The translations under genes and the position numbers were made by a program. Positions 10,243 through 20,338 of a DNA stretch of 64,000 nucleotides are shown here, piece after piece (positions within the stretch are counted from its first letter, which is position 1; every line of letters begins with the position of its first letter). The notes beneath the pieces are model-generated. The model was given only the letters and a program-made list of their open reading frames with translations, searched no databases and was not told the origin of the DNA. The DNA is from Pyropia yezoensis. Taxonomy: Eukaryota; Rhodophyta; Bangiophyceae; Bangiales; Bangiaceae. The DNA is taken from assembly GCA_009829735.1 (NCBI GenBank), contig CM020618.1:4524882-4588881 (forward strand), in the 5' to 3' direction.

Positions 10243-11204
10243 GGGCGCTCACGGCTGTGGGGGGAGGGGGGGGGGGGCGACAGAGGGGAAGAGAAAGAGG
10301 GGAGAAGGGAATGACCATGGGGATGGGGGGGTGCACCGCTGCGTGCGTGCGTCGAGGGGAGAACCGCGGGGGCGTCCTCGCCGCGCGCGGTCACTGGAAA
10401 GAAAACAAAAAAGCACGAACCGATGGGACCACCGGCGCCCCCTCGCCCCCCCCCCCCCCCCCCCATGCCTGACCGAGGGCTGCCGCGCTGCTGCTGCCGC
10501 GGCGCCGGCGTTACCCGCGATGGCGACCGCGGCGTACCTACGTGCACGCGACGCCCATTGGCCGTGCGCGTGCGGTGAGCCCGGCACGCGACCCTGGGGA
10601 TAGGGAAAGGGTAGGGGGGGGGGGGTGCGCCGCTTTGGGAGCTCCGCCCCCCACGTTGGTGGCGCCGCCCCCCACTTTCCCTCACGTCACCCATCCGTGG
10701 CAGGGAGGAGGGGGCAGGATGCCGCGCGGCGGAACCGGCGCGCCGCGCCGCCACCGCCCTTCCCAGCCAGCAGCCACCACTCGGCGGGCGGTGGCACCCT
10801 TCCACACCCCGCCACGTGTGGTGTGGCAGCCACCCATGCGGCTGCCGCGGAGGTGGGGATAAGTGGTGGGAGGGAACACCCCCCCCCCCCCCCCCCCCCC
10901 CCCCCTGGCGAGCACACCCCGCTGCCGAGCGCGCCAGTCCCCTCAGCCCCCAAAGGCCCGGTATCCGCCCCGCGCGCCGTGCGCGGCTGCGCTCGGTGCC
11001 GGGGAGGGGGTGGACGAGGCGCTGCGTACAACGACGACGAGCCACCGATTCCCCCTCCCCGCGCACTTGCGGCCAGCCCGCCGCCGCCACCGCCACCGCA
11101 GCAGGGCCGCCGCCGCCGCCGCCGCTGCCACCGCCACCGCCGCCGCCGTCGCCACCGGCATCGCCGTTTGCTTCCGTTCGCCCCCCCCCCCCCCCCCCGC
11201 CCGC
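10243..11204. other. Convergent intergenic region rich in G/C runs
   Basis: This separates the 3' ends of the kinase-like gene and FANCL. It contains G and C runs (near 10265, 10446-10463, 10612-10624, 10880-10905 and 11180-11198) and GCC/CCG trinucleotide tracts. The long open frames on both strands are low-complexity shadows, and no gene is seen. Confidence 0.55.
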
Positions 11205-12351
11205 TCACCCGCCCGGTGGCACGGCCACCCGCATCACCCCCCGACAATGGGGACACGCGCCACTGAGGGTGCCGCCGACAGCGCGGGCGGCACGCCGCCC
11301 CCCACCCCCCGAGCGGAACCGCCCCACCAGGCACCGCCGGTGGTACAGCCGCGCGCACGACGGCGCGTCGCACACCACGTAGGCGCACAGGCCGCCGCCG
11401 CCATCGCGGGGGGACCCCGCCTCCCCGCCGCCTGTGGCGGCCGTGCCACCGCCGCCACCACCACCGCCGTCGCCGCCGTCGCCGCCGCCAATGGCAGCGG
11501 CGGTGGGGTCGCAGAGGCCACATGCCATCCCCCCCCCCCCCCCGGCGGGCCTCGGGGCGGCGGTGTCGGCGGCGGCGGCGGCGGCGGCAGCACCGCGGCC
11601 CCCCCCAGGCCGAGCAGCTCCCCCAGGGCGGCGCGGATGCTCCCCGCCCGGGCGCCCGCCCAGCTCCCCGCCCGCGCCTCCACCGCCGCCCGCAGCCGCC
11701 GCACCACGGGCCGGGCGCCGAGGAGCGCCAGCGTCGGCAGCCCGCCCGCGTCTGTCGGCGCCACCCCAACCCGCACGCTCAGGTGGCGGCCGGTGGCGGC
11801 GCCGGCGCCGGCGGCCACATCCACAACACCGTCCATGTCGGCGTCAGACGCGGCGGCGACGGCGGCGGTGGCGGCGTCGGCGTCCAGCGCCAGCCGCCGG
11901 TACGGGACGGACCGACGGCGAGCGGCGGCAGCGGCGGGCGGCGGGTCCAGCACGTGGCACCACGCGTCGAGGTCGTCCATGACCGCCCAAAACAGCTGCG
12001 CGGCGGGCGACGACACGGCCGCCACCGCGGCGCCGAGCGCGGCGCCGAGCGCCCCGCCGGGCCGCGGGGGGCACAGCGGCAGGGGGAGGGGCGGCGGCGC
12101 GAGCACCGCGGGCACCCCGCCGTCGACGTCGACGGTGACCGCCCCGGGGCCGGCGGGGTAGGTGGGCGGGATGGTGACGGCCAGCGGGTGCACCCGCCCC
12201 GCCGGGTCGGTGACGGCCACGCGCAGTCGGGAGACGGCCCCGTCGAGCGACACGACGCGCACGCCGCGGGGGGCGGCGGCGGCAGCGGCGCCACCGCGGA
12301 GCGCGTCCATGTCGCCGGCGACGGCCGAGTAGAAGTCGGCAGCACGGGGGG

Positions 12352-12384
<33 letters not shown>

Positions 12385-12766
12385 GGCTGGTGGCGGTGGG
12401 AACGGGGATGACGGCGTCCCCCCCCGCCGCCACGCCCGCCGCCACCAGCGCGGCAGCCAGCACCCCCACCGCCGCCGCGGGGGCGCCCCCCCCCCCCACC
12501 GCCGCGAGGCGGGCGGCCAGGTCGGGCGCCGCCGCCGCGACGGCGGCCGCGACGGCCGGCGGCAGGGCCACCCCCACCGGCGACGACGGCGACGGCGACG
12601 GCGGGAGCGTCAGGCGCACCCGCACGCCGTGGAGGAGACCAATGTAGGTGGGGGGCGCCGCCGGGAGGGGGGGGGGGGGGGGGGATAGCCGCACCACCGT
12701 GGGGTGCGACGCGACGAGAGAGAGGGGCGAGGGGGGCGGGGGGGCGGGGGGGGGGGGGGGGGGCAT
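11205..12766 (-). CDS. FANCL: FANCL, Fanconi anaemia E3 ubiquitin ligase; frame break at a C run
   Basis: FANCL is the RING ligase that mono-ubiquitinates FANCD2/FANCI in interstrand-crosslink repair in the nucleus. The middle part carries the FANCL-typical motif FWAVMDDLDAWCHVLDP after a URD/UBC-like region. The C-terminus, in another frame, is the atypical C4HC3 RING: CGLC, VCDAPSC, YHRRC and GACPHC give all eight zinc ligands in order, followed by the short tail seen in the family. The two frames meet at a run of 15 C on the plus strand (11529-11543). Adding one base would give a 520-residue protein with intact RING. The start at 12766 follows a Pro-rich N-terminus. The protein is longer than human FANCL (375 aa) because of Ala/Pro-rich inserts. 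Confidence 0.78.
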
Positions 12767-13236
12767 GGCGGTTTGTGAGGGGGGGGGGGAGGGGGGGGGG
12801 TGGGGGCGGGAAGATGAGGAGGGGAGGGGACGAGGTGGAGGGAAGAGCGGGGGGGGGGGCGAGGGAAGGAGGAGGGGACCTCTAAGATGTGCATGGGGGT
12901 CAACAGCCCCGTCAACAGCTGTAGCCACAGCCAGTCCCCAACCACCCACAAGCGACAAAATCAATGCATTCCACGTCCATGAAAGGGTGGTGGATCTTCA
13001 TCCTGGTCGCAAGACACCCAACCGCTTGCCTCGGTGGTGCGCGCGCGCTGGCCCCCACTGGCAGTCGCCCGCCCCCACCCGCTCCCCGCTCCTCCATACC
13101 CGACCCCGCTTTTCCTCTTGTGCGGACGAACGTTCCGTCCCGTACCTCTGCCTGCGTGCGTCCGCTACGTCATTCGCGCCTACCACACTCCGTTCCCCTC
13201 CCCCCCTCCCCCCCTCCCCACACCCTGCTTTCCCTC
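12767..13236. promoter_or_regulatory. Shared divergent upstream region of FANCL and the phosphatase-like gene
   Basis: The two genes start head to head with 470 bp between their ATGs, so both promoters must lie here or overlap the genes. The FANCL side is G-run rich and the phosphatase side is pyrimidine-rich (13190-13236). No TATA box is evident. Confidence 0.5.
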
Positions 13237-14250
13237 ATGGCGGTGGCGCTGTGCTGGGCGCTCCCCCCCCCCCCACCCCGCCCCCCCTCCCGCCTCTCCT
13301 TCTCTCCCGCCACGTCTGTTGCGGGCGGCGGCTTCGCCCGTCCGCTTGCCGCCGGTCGTCGGCGGCGGCTTGCCCCGCACGGTGCGTGGCGGCTGGCCTC
13401 CGCCCGTGGGGCGGGCGGCGGCGGGCGCGCTACCCCCTCCGCCGTGTCCCCATGGCGAGGGGTTGACGCTGCGCCGCCCGCCCTCCCGGCTGGACCCGCG
13501 GCGACGGTGACGGTGGGGGTGGCGGCAGCGGCCGCCGCGGCGGAACAACCCCCCGGGGCGCCGCCGCCTCCCGACGGCGGCGATGCCGCCGCCGCGGACC
13601 CGCCCCCCCCCCTGACCGTCGATGCGGCGCTGTCCGAGTGGGCGCTCGCCCGCTCCCGCGGGGAGACCCCCACCGACGCGACGGCGGCCGCCGGCGGCGG
13701 CACCGCCGGCCGCCCCCGCGGCGGCGGCGGGGGCGGCCGCCCCTACGCCATCCTCTTTGTGGACACGTACAACACGTGCACGTCGGTAGCTGCCGAGGCG
13801 GTGTTTGGGGACCTCCTCACCCGGCGGTCCATCCCGCCATCGGCGGTGGCGGTCTTTTCCGCGGGCACCCGCGCGGTGACGGGCGCGCCGCCGTGCGTGG
13901 CGGTGGCCGACGGCCTCGCCTTTCGCCGCCGCCTCCGCGTCGCCGACCACGCGGCGGTGCGGCTGGCGGCGGGGGATGTGGGCGCCTACGACCTGCTGGT
14001 GGTGTCGGACGAGGCGACGCGGACGGCGGTGGTGAGCCTGGCGGCGGGCGCAGACGGCGTCCACGAGGAGGGGGTGGAGGCCAAGGTGGTGCTGCTGTCG
14101 GACTTTTGTGGGGAGCCCCGCTTGCGGGGCAAGGGGCTCGGCGGCCGGGACCCGACCCGGCCGGATGTGGTGCGGTTTTTGCTGTCCACGGTGGTGGACG
14201 CATGCGTGGGGCTGCTCGCCCACGTGCTGCAAGTGACGGGCCGGGATTGA
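13237..14250 (+). CDS. Low-molecular-weight protein-tyrosine-phosphatase-like protein, degenerate P-loop
   Basis: The C-terminal half has the LMW-PTP fold outline: ILFVDTYNTCTSVAAEAVF at the phosphate-loop position, FSAGTRAVTG as the next conserved strand and loop, and RDPTRPD before a final helix VDACVGLLAHV, matching the family's acid loop and last helix. The P-loop consensus C-x5-R-S is not met. The nucleophile Cys is Asp176 and the Arg is Thr182, while Asn179, Cys181 and Ser183 remain. Catalysis by the usual mechanism is therefore unlikely, and a binding or regulatory role is my inference. The first ~60 residues (MAVALCWALPPPPPRP..., Ala/Arg/Ser-rich) fit a plastid presequence. Length 337 aa against ~160 for the bare domain. 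The start at 13237 is the first Met before the presequence. Confidence 0.7.
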   Translation: MAVALCWALPPPPPRPPSRLSFSPATSVAGGGFARPLAAGRRRRLAPHGAWRLASARGAGGGGRATPSAVSPWRGVDAAPPALPAGPAATVTVGVAAAAAAAEQPPGAPPPPDGGDAAAADPPPPLTVDAALSEWALARSRGETPTDATAAAGGGTAGRPRGGGGGGRPYAILFVDTYNTCTSVAAEAVFGDLLTRRSIPPSAVAVFSAGTRAVTGAPPCVAVADGLAFRRRLRVADHAAVRLAAGDVGAYDLLVVSDEATRTAVVSLAAGADGVHEEGVEAKVVLLSDFCGEPRLRGKGLGGRDPTRPDVVRFLLSTVVDACVGLLAHVLQVTGRD

Positions 14251-15196
14251 GGGTCGACGGGGCTGGGGAAGGCAGGACCATGGGCGGGCGGGCTGTATGC
14301 CTGGAAGAGGAGCCGCAGCTTGGAAGCAGAGCGGGAGAGGGCGCGTGCCCGACCACTGTCTACAGGCTGGAGGTCAACGCCATGCCGGGGAGGGCCATTC
14401 AGAGTGCTGCTTAACATCCTACTCTCTTGGTTCTCAGCGTCACAGTGCGGCTGCATGTACTGTCCAGGGTGGGTGGATGTCACATGCACCACCTTGATGG
14501 GGGGGGAAACGGTCGAGGGGACGCGCAGGAGGACGACAGCCTCTTGCATGCATGTAGCCGCCCGACACAAAAACGCAATCGACAAAGAATGGTAAGTACT
14601 CTTTAATTTAAACAGACCTGAAAAAGGCCAGCAACGTATACTTTCCGTTACCGGACGCCAGAGCCCCTGCTGGTGAGCACGGTCCCCTTGCAATCGTGCG
14701 GCCAGGGCTATTCCGCCCTAGGCGAGATCACGCAGGAACGCCCCCCCGTCACATCTCGCCGCGCTCTCCGAGGGCGCGGCTCGGGGGCGAGTCGCAGCCA
14801 AGAAAGGAGGGGACGCCCTCCCCGAGCTCCCATCACGCATTGGGGTGCCATGCGCCGGTTCGGTCGCCGCGGGCGTGGGCGTGGGCCATGGCCTTGCGTC
14901 AACGGAGGCCCCCCCCAACCCCCGCGCCCAGCTGAGAGCACACCTCCTTTGATATCTTCCTGGCAGCCCATTGGAGGACTCCCCAGCAGAGCAGGCGACA
15001 CGCCCAGCTTCAGCCTCGTGCCCCCGCTGTAGTCAGCAGCGCACAACGGTTTTCACGACCGAACCGTGCTGCCTCCCACACGTGCTCGTATTCTCCCCTT
15101 CCCCACCGCCCTTCTCTCCTCGCTGCTGCTTCTCTTTCTGTCCCCTCCCCCTCCGCCCCTCTTGATTTTCTTGCTTTTGCCTCTTCCGTAGCCGCC
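14251..15196. other. Intergenic region with pyrimidine-rich leader
   Basis: No gene is seen. The last 120 bases (15079-15196) are strongly C/T-rich and end gccgccATGg at the next start, the same leader style as other genes here. Confidence 0.55.
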
Positions 15197-16096
15197 ATGG
15201 CGGCGTTTGTGCCCAGCTTCGCTACCGTCCTCCGGGGCGCCCCCGTGGCGCGCCCCTCTGCCACGTCGGCGCTTCGCGCGCCCGCCTCGGGTGCGGTGGC
15301 GGCTGGCCCTCGCATGGGCTATGGCGACTACTCCATCCTCACCGACGAGACGAAGGCGCCCGTCGGCAACTACTATTCGGACAAGTTCCGCCGCTCGTCT
15401 GACTTTACCCGCGGGGTTGCGCTCACCGACGCGTCGGCCATGTATGGTCGCAGCTCCAAGGGGGCGGTGCTTGTGCCCAAGCAGGGCATCCCGCAGGAGC
15501 TGGAGGACGGCCTCGGCCGCGCTGACGACGCGCCCGCAGACCCGCGGGTGGCAGAGGCGGACGGCGCGGTGTGGTCTTGGGACAAGAACTATAACAACCC
15601 CGAGTACGCGGGGCTGAGCGAAGAGGCGAGTGCCGAGGCAGAGGAGTTTGCGTTTGCCTCCTTCCGTTCCGCCTGCGCTGCCGACCGTGCCGCCGCGCTG
15701 GCCGCCTCGGACCGCGCGACGGACGCGACGGTGGCCGAGCTGGCGGGTGACCTCTCTGAGGGCTTCAAGCTGACGCTGGAGGGCCAGCACGCCGTTGAGT
15801 ACGCGCGCCTCCAAAAGATCAAGTACCACCCCATGACGGGCGGCGTGGATGGGCGCCCGCAGACCGAGGTCCCCGGCACCGCCTACCTGGCGTCGATCGG
15901 CGCTGCGGACTTTTCGGGGAAGAAGGGCAAGTACCCGGAATCGGCGATTATCGTTGACAAGGAGCTGGGCGACGGGTCGTTCTGGAAGCGCGACGCCCTC
16001 CCCGAGGTGTCCGACCCGGCACGCTCCTCGGAGGGCTTCTCGATGGTCCAGCGGGGGGAGAAGGGTGGCATCGTCGTGTCGTTTGACGCCGAGTAG
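15197..16096 (+). CDS. Plastid-targeted protein of unknown function, 299 aa
   Basis: The N-terminus MAAFVPSFATVLRGAPVARP, with Phe close to the start and then Ala/Arg/Pro up to about residue 40 (GAVAAGPRM), is typical of a red-algal plastid presequence. The mature part begins near GYGDYSILTDETKAP and is soluble, balanced in charge and not low-complexity. It has short Tyr/Asp/Lys-rich stretches (NYYSDKFRR, WDKNYNNPEY, KIKYHPMTGG) and a single Cys. There is no membrane helix. I recognise no family; the poor Cys content argues against a phycoerythrin gamma chain. A phycobilisome- or photosystem-associated role is only a guess from presequence and composition. Codon use is strongly biased and the start context good (gccgccATGg), which suggests high expression. 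Confidence 0.8.
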   Translation: MAAFVPSFATVLRGAPVARPSATSALRAPASGAVAAGPRMGYGDYSILTDETKAPVGNYYSDKFRRSSDFTRGVALTDASAMYGRSSKGAVLVPKQGIPQELEDGLGRADDAPADPRVAEADGAVWSWDKNYNNPEYAGLSEEASAEAEEFAFASFRSACAADRAAALAASDRATDATVAELAGDLSEGFKLTLEGQHAVEYARLQKIKYHPMTGGVDGRPQTEVPGTAYLASIGAADFSGKKGKYPESAIIVDKELGDGSFWKRDALPEVSDPARSSEGFSMVQRGEKGGIVVSFDAE

Positions 16097-16630
16097 GGTT
16101 CCGTCCTTTGTGGCACAGCGTTGGGTGCCTATCGAGAGGGTGAGGGTGGCGGCGCGGTTTCCGCCCTACCGGCGGAGAGGGACAGACGTCTTCGGGGTTT
16201 GGGGGCATGGGGTTGTGTTCATACGTCGTGGGGAGGGCAGGCAGCCCTTCCCAGGCGTGTGAGGCTTTTAGTTTTTTCTTTCCATTGTCATGCGCGTTGT
16301 TTGCGTCGGCCGATTACCTGGTTTTGTGTTCTTCTGTTTCTCTATGTTGTGTTTCTCCAAGGCGTCGCCCACCCCCGCACTCTGTTTGCAAGTGATGACT
16401 TTTGTTCCTCATGCGACCATAGCGACGTGGATCAGTGCCGCTGTTCCGCGGCCTAACATGGGTCACTTGTATGAGTGTCACATCACATGCACGTATCGAG
16501 TTTAATGTTTCAAGCGTCGCGCCCCGGGTACCCTCTGCTCTCCAGCGTTCCCATTGACCGGGCCCGCCGCTGGTCCCCGTAGCTGCTCACGGCCACCCCA
16601 CCATCACCGGCCTAGTCGCTGGTGCTCCCC
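16097..16630. other. Convergent 3' intergenic region
   Basis: This lies between the 3' ends of the unknown plastid gene and the secreted-protein gene. It is T-rich around 16265-16400, as expected of 3' untranslated sequence. No gene is seen. Confidence 0.5.
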
Positions 16631-17275
16631 TCAGTACCCGAGTGTGCGACGGAAGTACCCATGGGCACCCCCCCCGCCCACCTTGTCGTCGTCCACACCA
16701 CGGTTGTAGTCCACGTACGACGCCTTCGCGCGGCCGTGGCCGTGGACCTCCACAGTGCACTTCTTCTTGTAGCAGATCTTGGGGAAGAACTTGACGCGCA
16801 CCACCTTCTTCACGCAATGGGCTTTGTGCACGACCGTCACCTTCTTGAAGCACCACTTGCGCTCGTGGTGAGGGGGGCGGTACGTGTAGGAGCTCCGTGA
16901 CACCACGTCCGGGACAGCAGGCGACACATCCTTTGCGGTGGTTGAATCGACGGGCGCAGCCGAGTCAGAGGCGGCAACGGCCGCGTCAGCGGCATCCGCG
17001 TCGGTCACTTCAGCCATGCGGTACGAGTGGCCGCCGCCGCCATAGTGGCAACGGACGCGGATCTTCTTGGTGAGCTTCTTGAGGCAAATGTGCTTGACGA
17101 GCTTGACATACTTCTTCGTCACCACCCCGCAAAGAACAGGGTCGAAGCAGCAACGCTTGGTCTTCACGACGCACGAGTCGCCACGGCCGGCAAGAGAAGG
17201 TGTGGCCACCGCCACTGCCGCGGCCGCCACCGTCAGAGCGGCCAGCACCCAGCGGGTCGTGCGCCCGACAGCCAT
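16631..17275 (-). CDS. Secreted basic cysteine-rich protein, 214 aa
   Basis: No family is recognised. The chosen Met at 17275 opens a clear signal peptide (MAVGRTTRWVLAALTVAAAA, cleavage near PSLAG). The mature protein has two Lys/Cys-rich blocks, CCFDPVLCGVVTKKY...CLKKLTKK and HERKWCFKKVTVVHKAHC...CYKKKC. They are separated by an Asp/Ala/Val linker, so it looks like an internal two-fold arrangement of a basic Cys domain. The C-terminus is Gly/His/Tyr-rich. A cell-wall or extracellular-matrix role is inferred from composition only. The frame stays open further upstream, but that part crosses the TATA box at 17460-17470 and is not protein-like. Confidence 0.72.
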   Translation of the reverse strand: MAVGRTTRWVLAALTVAAAAVAVATPSLAGRGDSCVVKTKRCCFDPVLCGVVTKKYVKLVKHICLKKLTKKIRVRCHYGGGGHSYRMAEVTDADAADAAVAASDSAAPVDSTTAKDVSPAVPDVVSRSSYTYRPPHHERKWCFKKVTVVHKAHCVKKVVRVKFFPKICYKKKCTVEVHGHGRAKASYVDYNRGVDDDKVGGGGAHGYFRRTLGY

Positions 17276-19432
17276 GACGGGGGAGACTGGGGGGGGGAGG
17301 GGAGGGACAAGGATGGAAAGGATGGGCAGAGGTGGTGTGCAGGCTGACCGAGCTTGTCTGCCGGCGTTGAGATCGGGTGCTCTGCGGGATGGGGTGGGTG
17401 AGCAGGTGATGTGGGCGATGATGAACGGGGTTGTGCATCTGACCGATAAAGCGGTCACGCTTTTATACCCCACAGGCCGCAGCGGATCCCTCCTGCAGCG
17501 TCCTGTGCGCACGTGCGGAGGGCGGTCAGCTACCACAGGGCGCCAACCAGCGTGGGTCCCTGCATTGCATCGCCAGCTGAGAGGGGGGTGGCGAACCAAC
17601 CGCGCGGTGGGGGGCGCCAACAGGGGCAGGTCGCCAGCCCCTGCGGGAACCCCCGCCAAGGTCATGACCGTCAGACGCCTTCCATTTGTCAAGCCGTCCC
17701 GCCTCCCGGCGGTCGCGCGACTTTCAGGGGGTACCTGCGCGGCAGCGTGCGCGTGCAACAAGAAGCCAGCATGCCGCCACGGCTGACGGCGAAGAGTTGC
17801 GGGGCGGCAGCGCGGCGGCCCGGGTAGGCCAGCAGAGGCCACCCAAAGAGAGAATTCGTCCGATCCACCGCCGCATACACACCGTGCTCGCCTGCCGGAT
17901 GGCAGAGATCAGGGAACGGCCTCCCTCGCCCAGCTGGCCCACGTACGCTCACCGTTCGGCGACGCCTGCGCCATCGTGCGTGTAAAGAGGACTCCTGGCA
18001 AGTCATTGCTGGGCTGGATGCGTCACACCTGACCACCTGCTGGGGGGCTCTCTGTACCTACACGGAAAAAGAAAAGAGGTCCATGAACGGTTCCCGCGTG
18101 AGCACTTGGGGCGGGCCTGGCCGCGCTGCTCGATGGAGCCTCAGCGATGGAGGGAACCCGCCAGGGTGAGAGCCAGCGGAGGGAACGCCAGAGAGAGCCG
18201 CGGGTGTAAAGAGCTCTACATACAACTCGCCAAGTGGCTGCCCACGGCTCGGCAGTGTCCTCCTTCCGCAGGCCCGCCTGACGAGTGTGGGTGGGAGGGG
18301 CATCATGCTCGAGTGGCCGGCATTGGCGGCGTACCCGTCGCAGGCGACCCGCCCGGCAACGCTGCAAGGCGGCCAACAGTGGCGGGGGGTGCCTCCAAAG
18401 GGGCGCCCTCGAGCCCACTACGCGCAAGCACCGACAGCGAGTGGGTCGACGTCGGGCGGCCACCTCACGCCCTGCCACCGCGTGGACAGCGTGGATTGGA
18501 CGGGTGGCGGCGGCGCGGGCCGGCCGACCCGAGGGGCACTCTCGTCGGCCGACTGTTGGGCCCGGGGCTTGTCGGGGTGTGGCTTCATCCGGCATCCAGA
18601 TTTCAGGCCCCGCCCGACCGACTGCCAGGCAGCACGTGTCCTGGCACGATTTGATCTTACCAGCGCGATCTCTCAAAGGTGGTCGGGGCACGTTTTCTTG
18701 TGCCCTCCCTCTTTTTGGCGGGAGCCAGGGCCCCAACGTCCACCCGCAGTCCCATGCGTCCCACAGTTAGTGCTTTCCCACGAGGCGTGTCCAACCTCCC
18801 TCAGAATCGCCACACTCACGCTAGAAATGCAAATCCCGCTCGTCGTTGGCTTTCTCATGGCTCCACCCCAACGCTGACCCACAGCACCTCCCTTGGCACC
18901 TGATTGGCTGTTCGTTGATTACACAGGTATCTAAAAAAAGTCGTATGTACATATGTATGTACATACACACATACTTCTACGGTGAGGCTCTCGTTGCTAC
19001 CTACGTTGACGTGCTCTCAGGGCATATCACGCCTGCACGGACGTATCACGCCTGCATGTCCATGCTGGAGGCGCGCTTAGGGCGTGTCGCACTTGCACGC
19101 CCCCGAAAAAGGGGCGTGCAGAAGAAGCCTACTTGCAGTACATCATTCATACGGTACATACAGTACCCCCACCCGTGCACCACTTGTGTCACTGACCGAA
19201 AATATACAATGGACGGGCGCTCCCCATGCGCACGCCAACGACACGCACCCCTCCGCTTCCCCCCCCCCCCCCCCCCCCCCAGTCCCCAACGCACACCATC
19301 CCCTCGGACAAATGTAGCAATACAACAGTGCCCTCAGCCAACGAAGAAGAGAAGAGTTAAATAGTCATCATGGGCGCGTCTGGCCCGCTCCGCATCAGCC
19401 CCTCCTCTTTCACCGCAAGCGAGCCAGCCACT
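17276..19432. other. Intergenic region between two minus-strand secreted-protein genes
   Basis: It holds the leader and TATA box of the 16631-17275 gene, then about 1.9 kb with no recognisable gene. Notable are a palindromic gtacatatgtatgtac stretch near 18946-18962, paired TATCACGCCTGCA copies near 19026 and 19044, and a C run at 19260-19280. Confidence 0.5.
17460..17470 (-). promoter_or_regulatory. TATA box of the secreted basic protein gene
   Basis: On the minus strand the sequence reads GGGTATAAAAG, a near-perfect TATA box about 185 bases before the ATG at 17275. It would place transcription start near 17430 and give a leader of roughly 155 bases. Confidence 0.6.
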
Positions 19433-20338
19433 TTAGGCGCCGTCTTGACCAACGCCCCCGGCGGCTGTGCCCATGCACACCGCGTCGTCTGCCTCGACCG
19501 CCCGCTTCCACGTGCCCGTGCTGTCATCGCAGCTGCCCTCCCCCTCCAGCGTCTTGTCGCAAGCAAACAGCACCAGTCGGTCGACCGAGTAGACGGCGCT
19601 CCGCGCGGCCAGGCGGGCCACGTACACGCGGCCAGGCGTCAGCCAGCGGGTGACGAGGATGTGGTCATTCTCGTCGATGGTGTTGGTCTCCCACGTCCAC
19701 CGGCCGGCGCCCACATTCTGGTACATCTTGACGTACCCGCCCGAGGCGACCGTGTCGATCCGCGACAGCGACCGGTCATCCTCATTCCCCCGGTCCCGCA
19801 CGTACGCGCTGCGGCGGCGGGGCCAGTTTAGGGAAAACCACACGTCATTCGCGTCGGTGACGCCCGCCGACGCCGAGTGCAGCAGCACCCGGTAGTGGCC
19901 GGCCACGTCAACGGTAAAGGGCAGCCGCAGGACGCCCTCGGTGCCCGGCTCGAGCGTCGGCGAAAAGACCGACGCGGTCGGCTGCCAGGTGAGGGCGGGG
20001 GAGGTGGTTGTAAAGGACGCGGATTGGGGGGCGGGCGACCGCACCCACCCCGGGGACGACGCGGCCGCCGCCTCCCACACGGGTGCCACCGCCAGGCGCC
20101 CGCCCCTTGCCGCGTAGTGGCCGCCCCGGCTGGCACAGGTGGTGGGCGCCGCAGCGTCTGCGTCGCCAGAGGGAGTCGCGGGGGAAGCGGCACCGGTCGC
20201 AGCGGCGCCGCCCGCCGCGGCCGCGGCCGTGGGGGAGGGCGCCGCCGACACGGCGGGGAGGGTGGTGGCGGCCGCCGCCACCAGCGCGGTGGCGGTGGCG
20301 GCGAGCAGCGCCAGCCGGCTTGTCCTCCTTACGGCCAT
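19433..20338 (-). CDS. Secreted protein with a carbohydrate-binding-like beta domain, 301 aa
   Basis: The Met at 20338 starts a signal peptide (MAVRRTSRLALLAATATALV, cleavage near AVSAAPS). An Ala/Thr/Pro linker is followed by a predicted all-beta domain at about residues 105-270. Motifs are PFTVDVAGHYRVLLHSAS, NDVWFSLN, WTWETNTIDENDHI and TPGRVYVARLAARSAVYSVD. This pattern (transverse beta strands, Trp-rich face, and a closing TPGxxxVxLAARSxxxxxDRLVL strand) is common in extracellular jelly-roll carbohydrate-binding modules attached to polysaccharide-active enzymes. No catalytic domain is present. A cell-wall-binding role is inference. The 5' flank is purine-run rich, with no TATA box noted. 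Confidence 0.68.
   Translation of the reverse strand: MAVRRTSRLALLAATATALVAAAATTLPAVSAAPSPTAAAAAGGAAATGAASPATPSGDADAAAPTTCASRGGHYAARGGRLAVAPVWEAAAASSPGWVRSPAPQSASFTTTSPALTWQPTASVFSPTLEPGTEGVLRLPFTVDVAGHYRVLLHSASAGVTDANDVWFSLNWPRRRSAYVRDRGNEDDRSLSRIDTVASGGYVKMYQNVGAGRWTWETNTIDENDHILVTRWLTPGRVYVARLAARSAVYSVDRLVLFACDKTLEGEGSCDDSTGTWKRAVEADDAVCMGTAAGGVGQDGA

Noticed and set aside
11522-12688. Plus-strand frame of 388 codons overlapping FANCL
   Set aside because: It is the antisense shadow of FANCL; its composition (Gly/Arg/His) mirrors the Ala/Pro of the real strand.
15197-16096. Phycoerythrin gamma (linker) subunit
   Set aside because: The gamma chains bind bilins through several conserved Cys; this protein has a single Cys and no visible similarity to them.
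18946-18975. GTACATATGTATGTACATAC palindromic stretch as a MITE end
   Set aside because: No partner inverted repeat or target duplication was found nearby; it is a simple GTAC/CATA-rich sequence.
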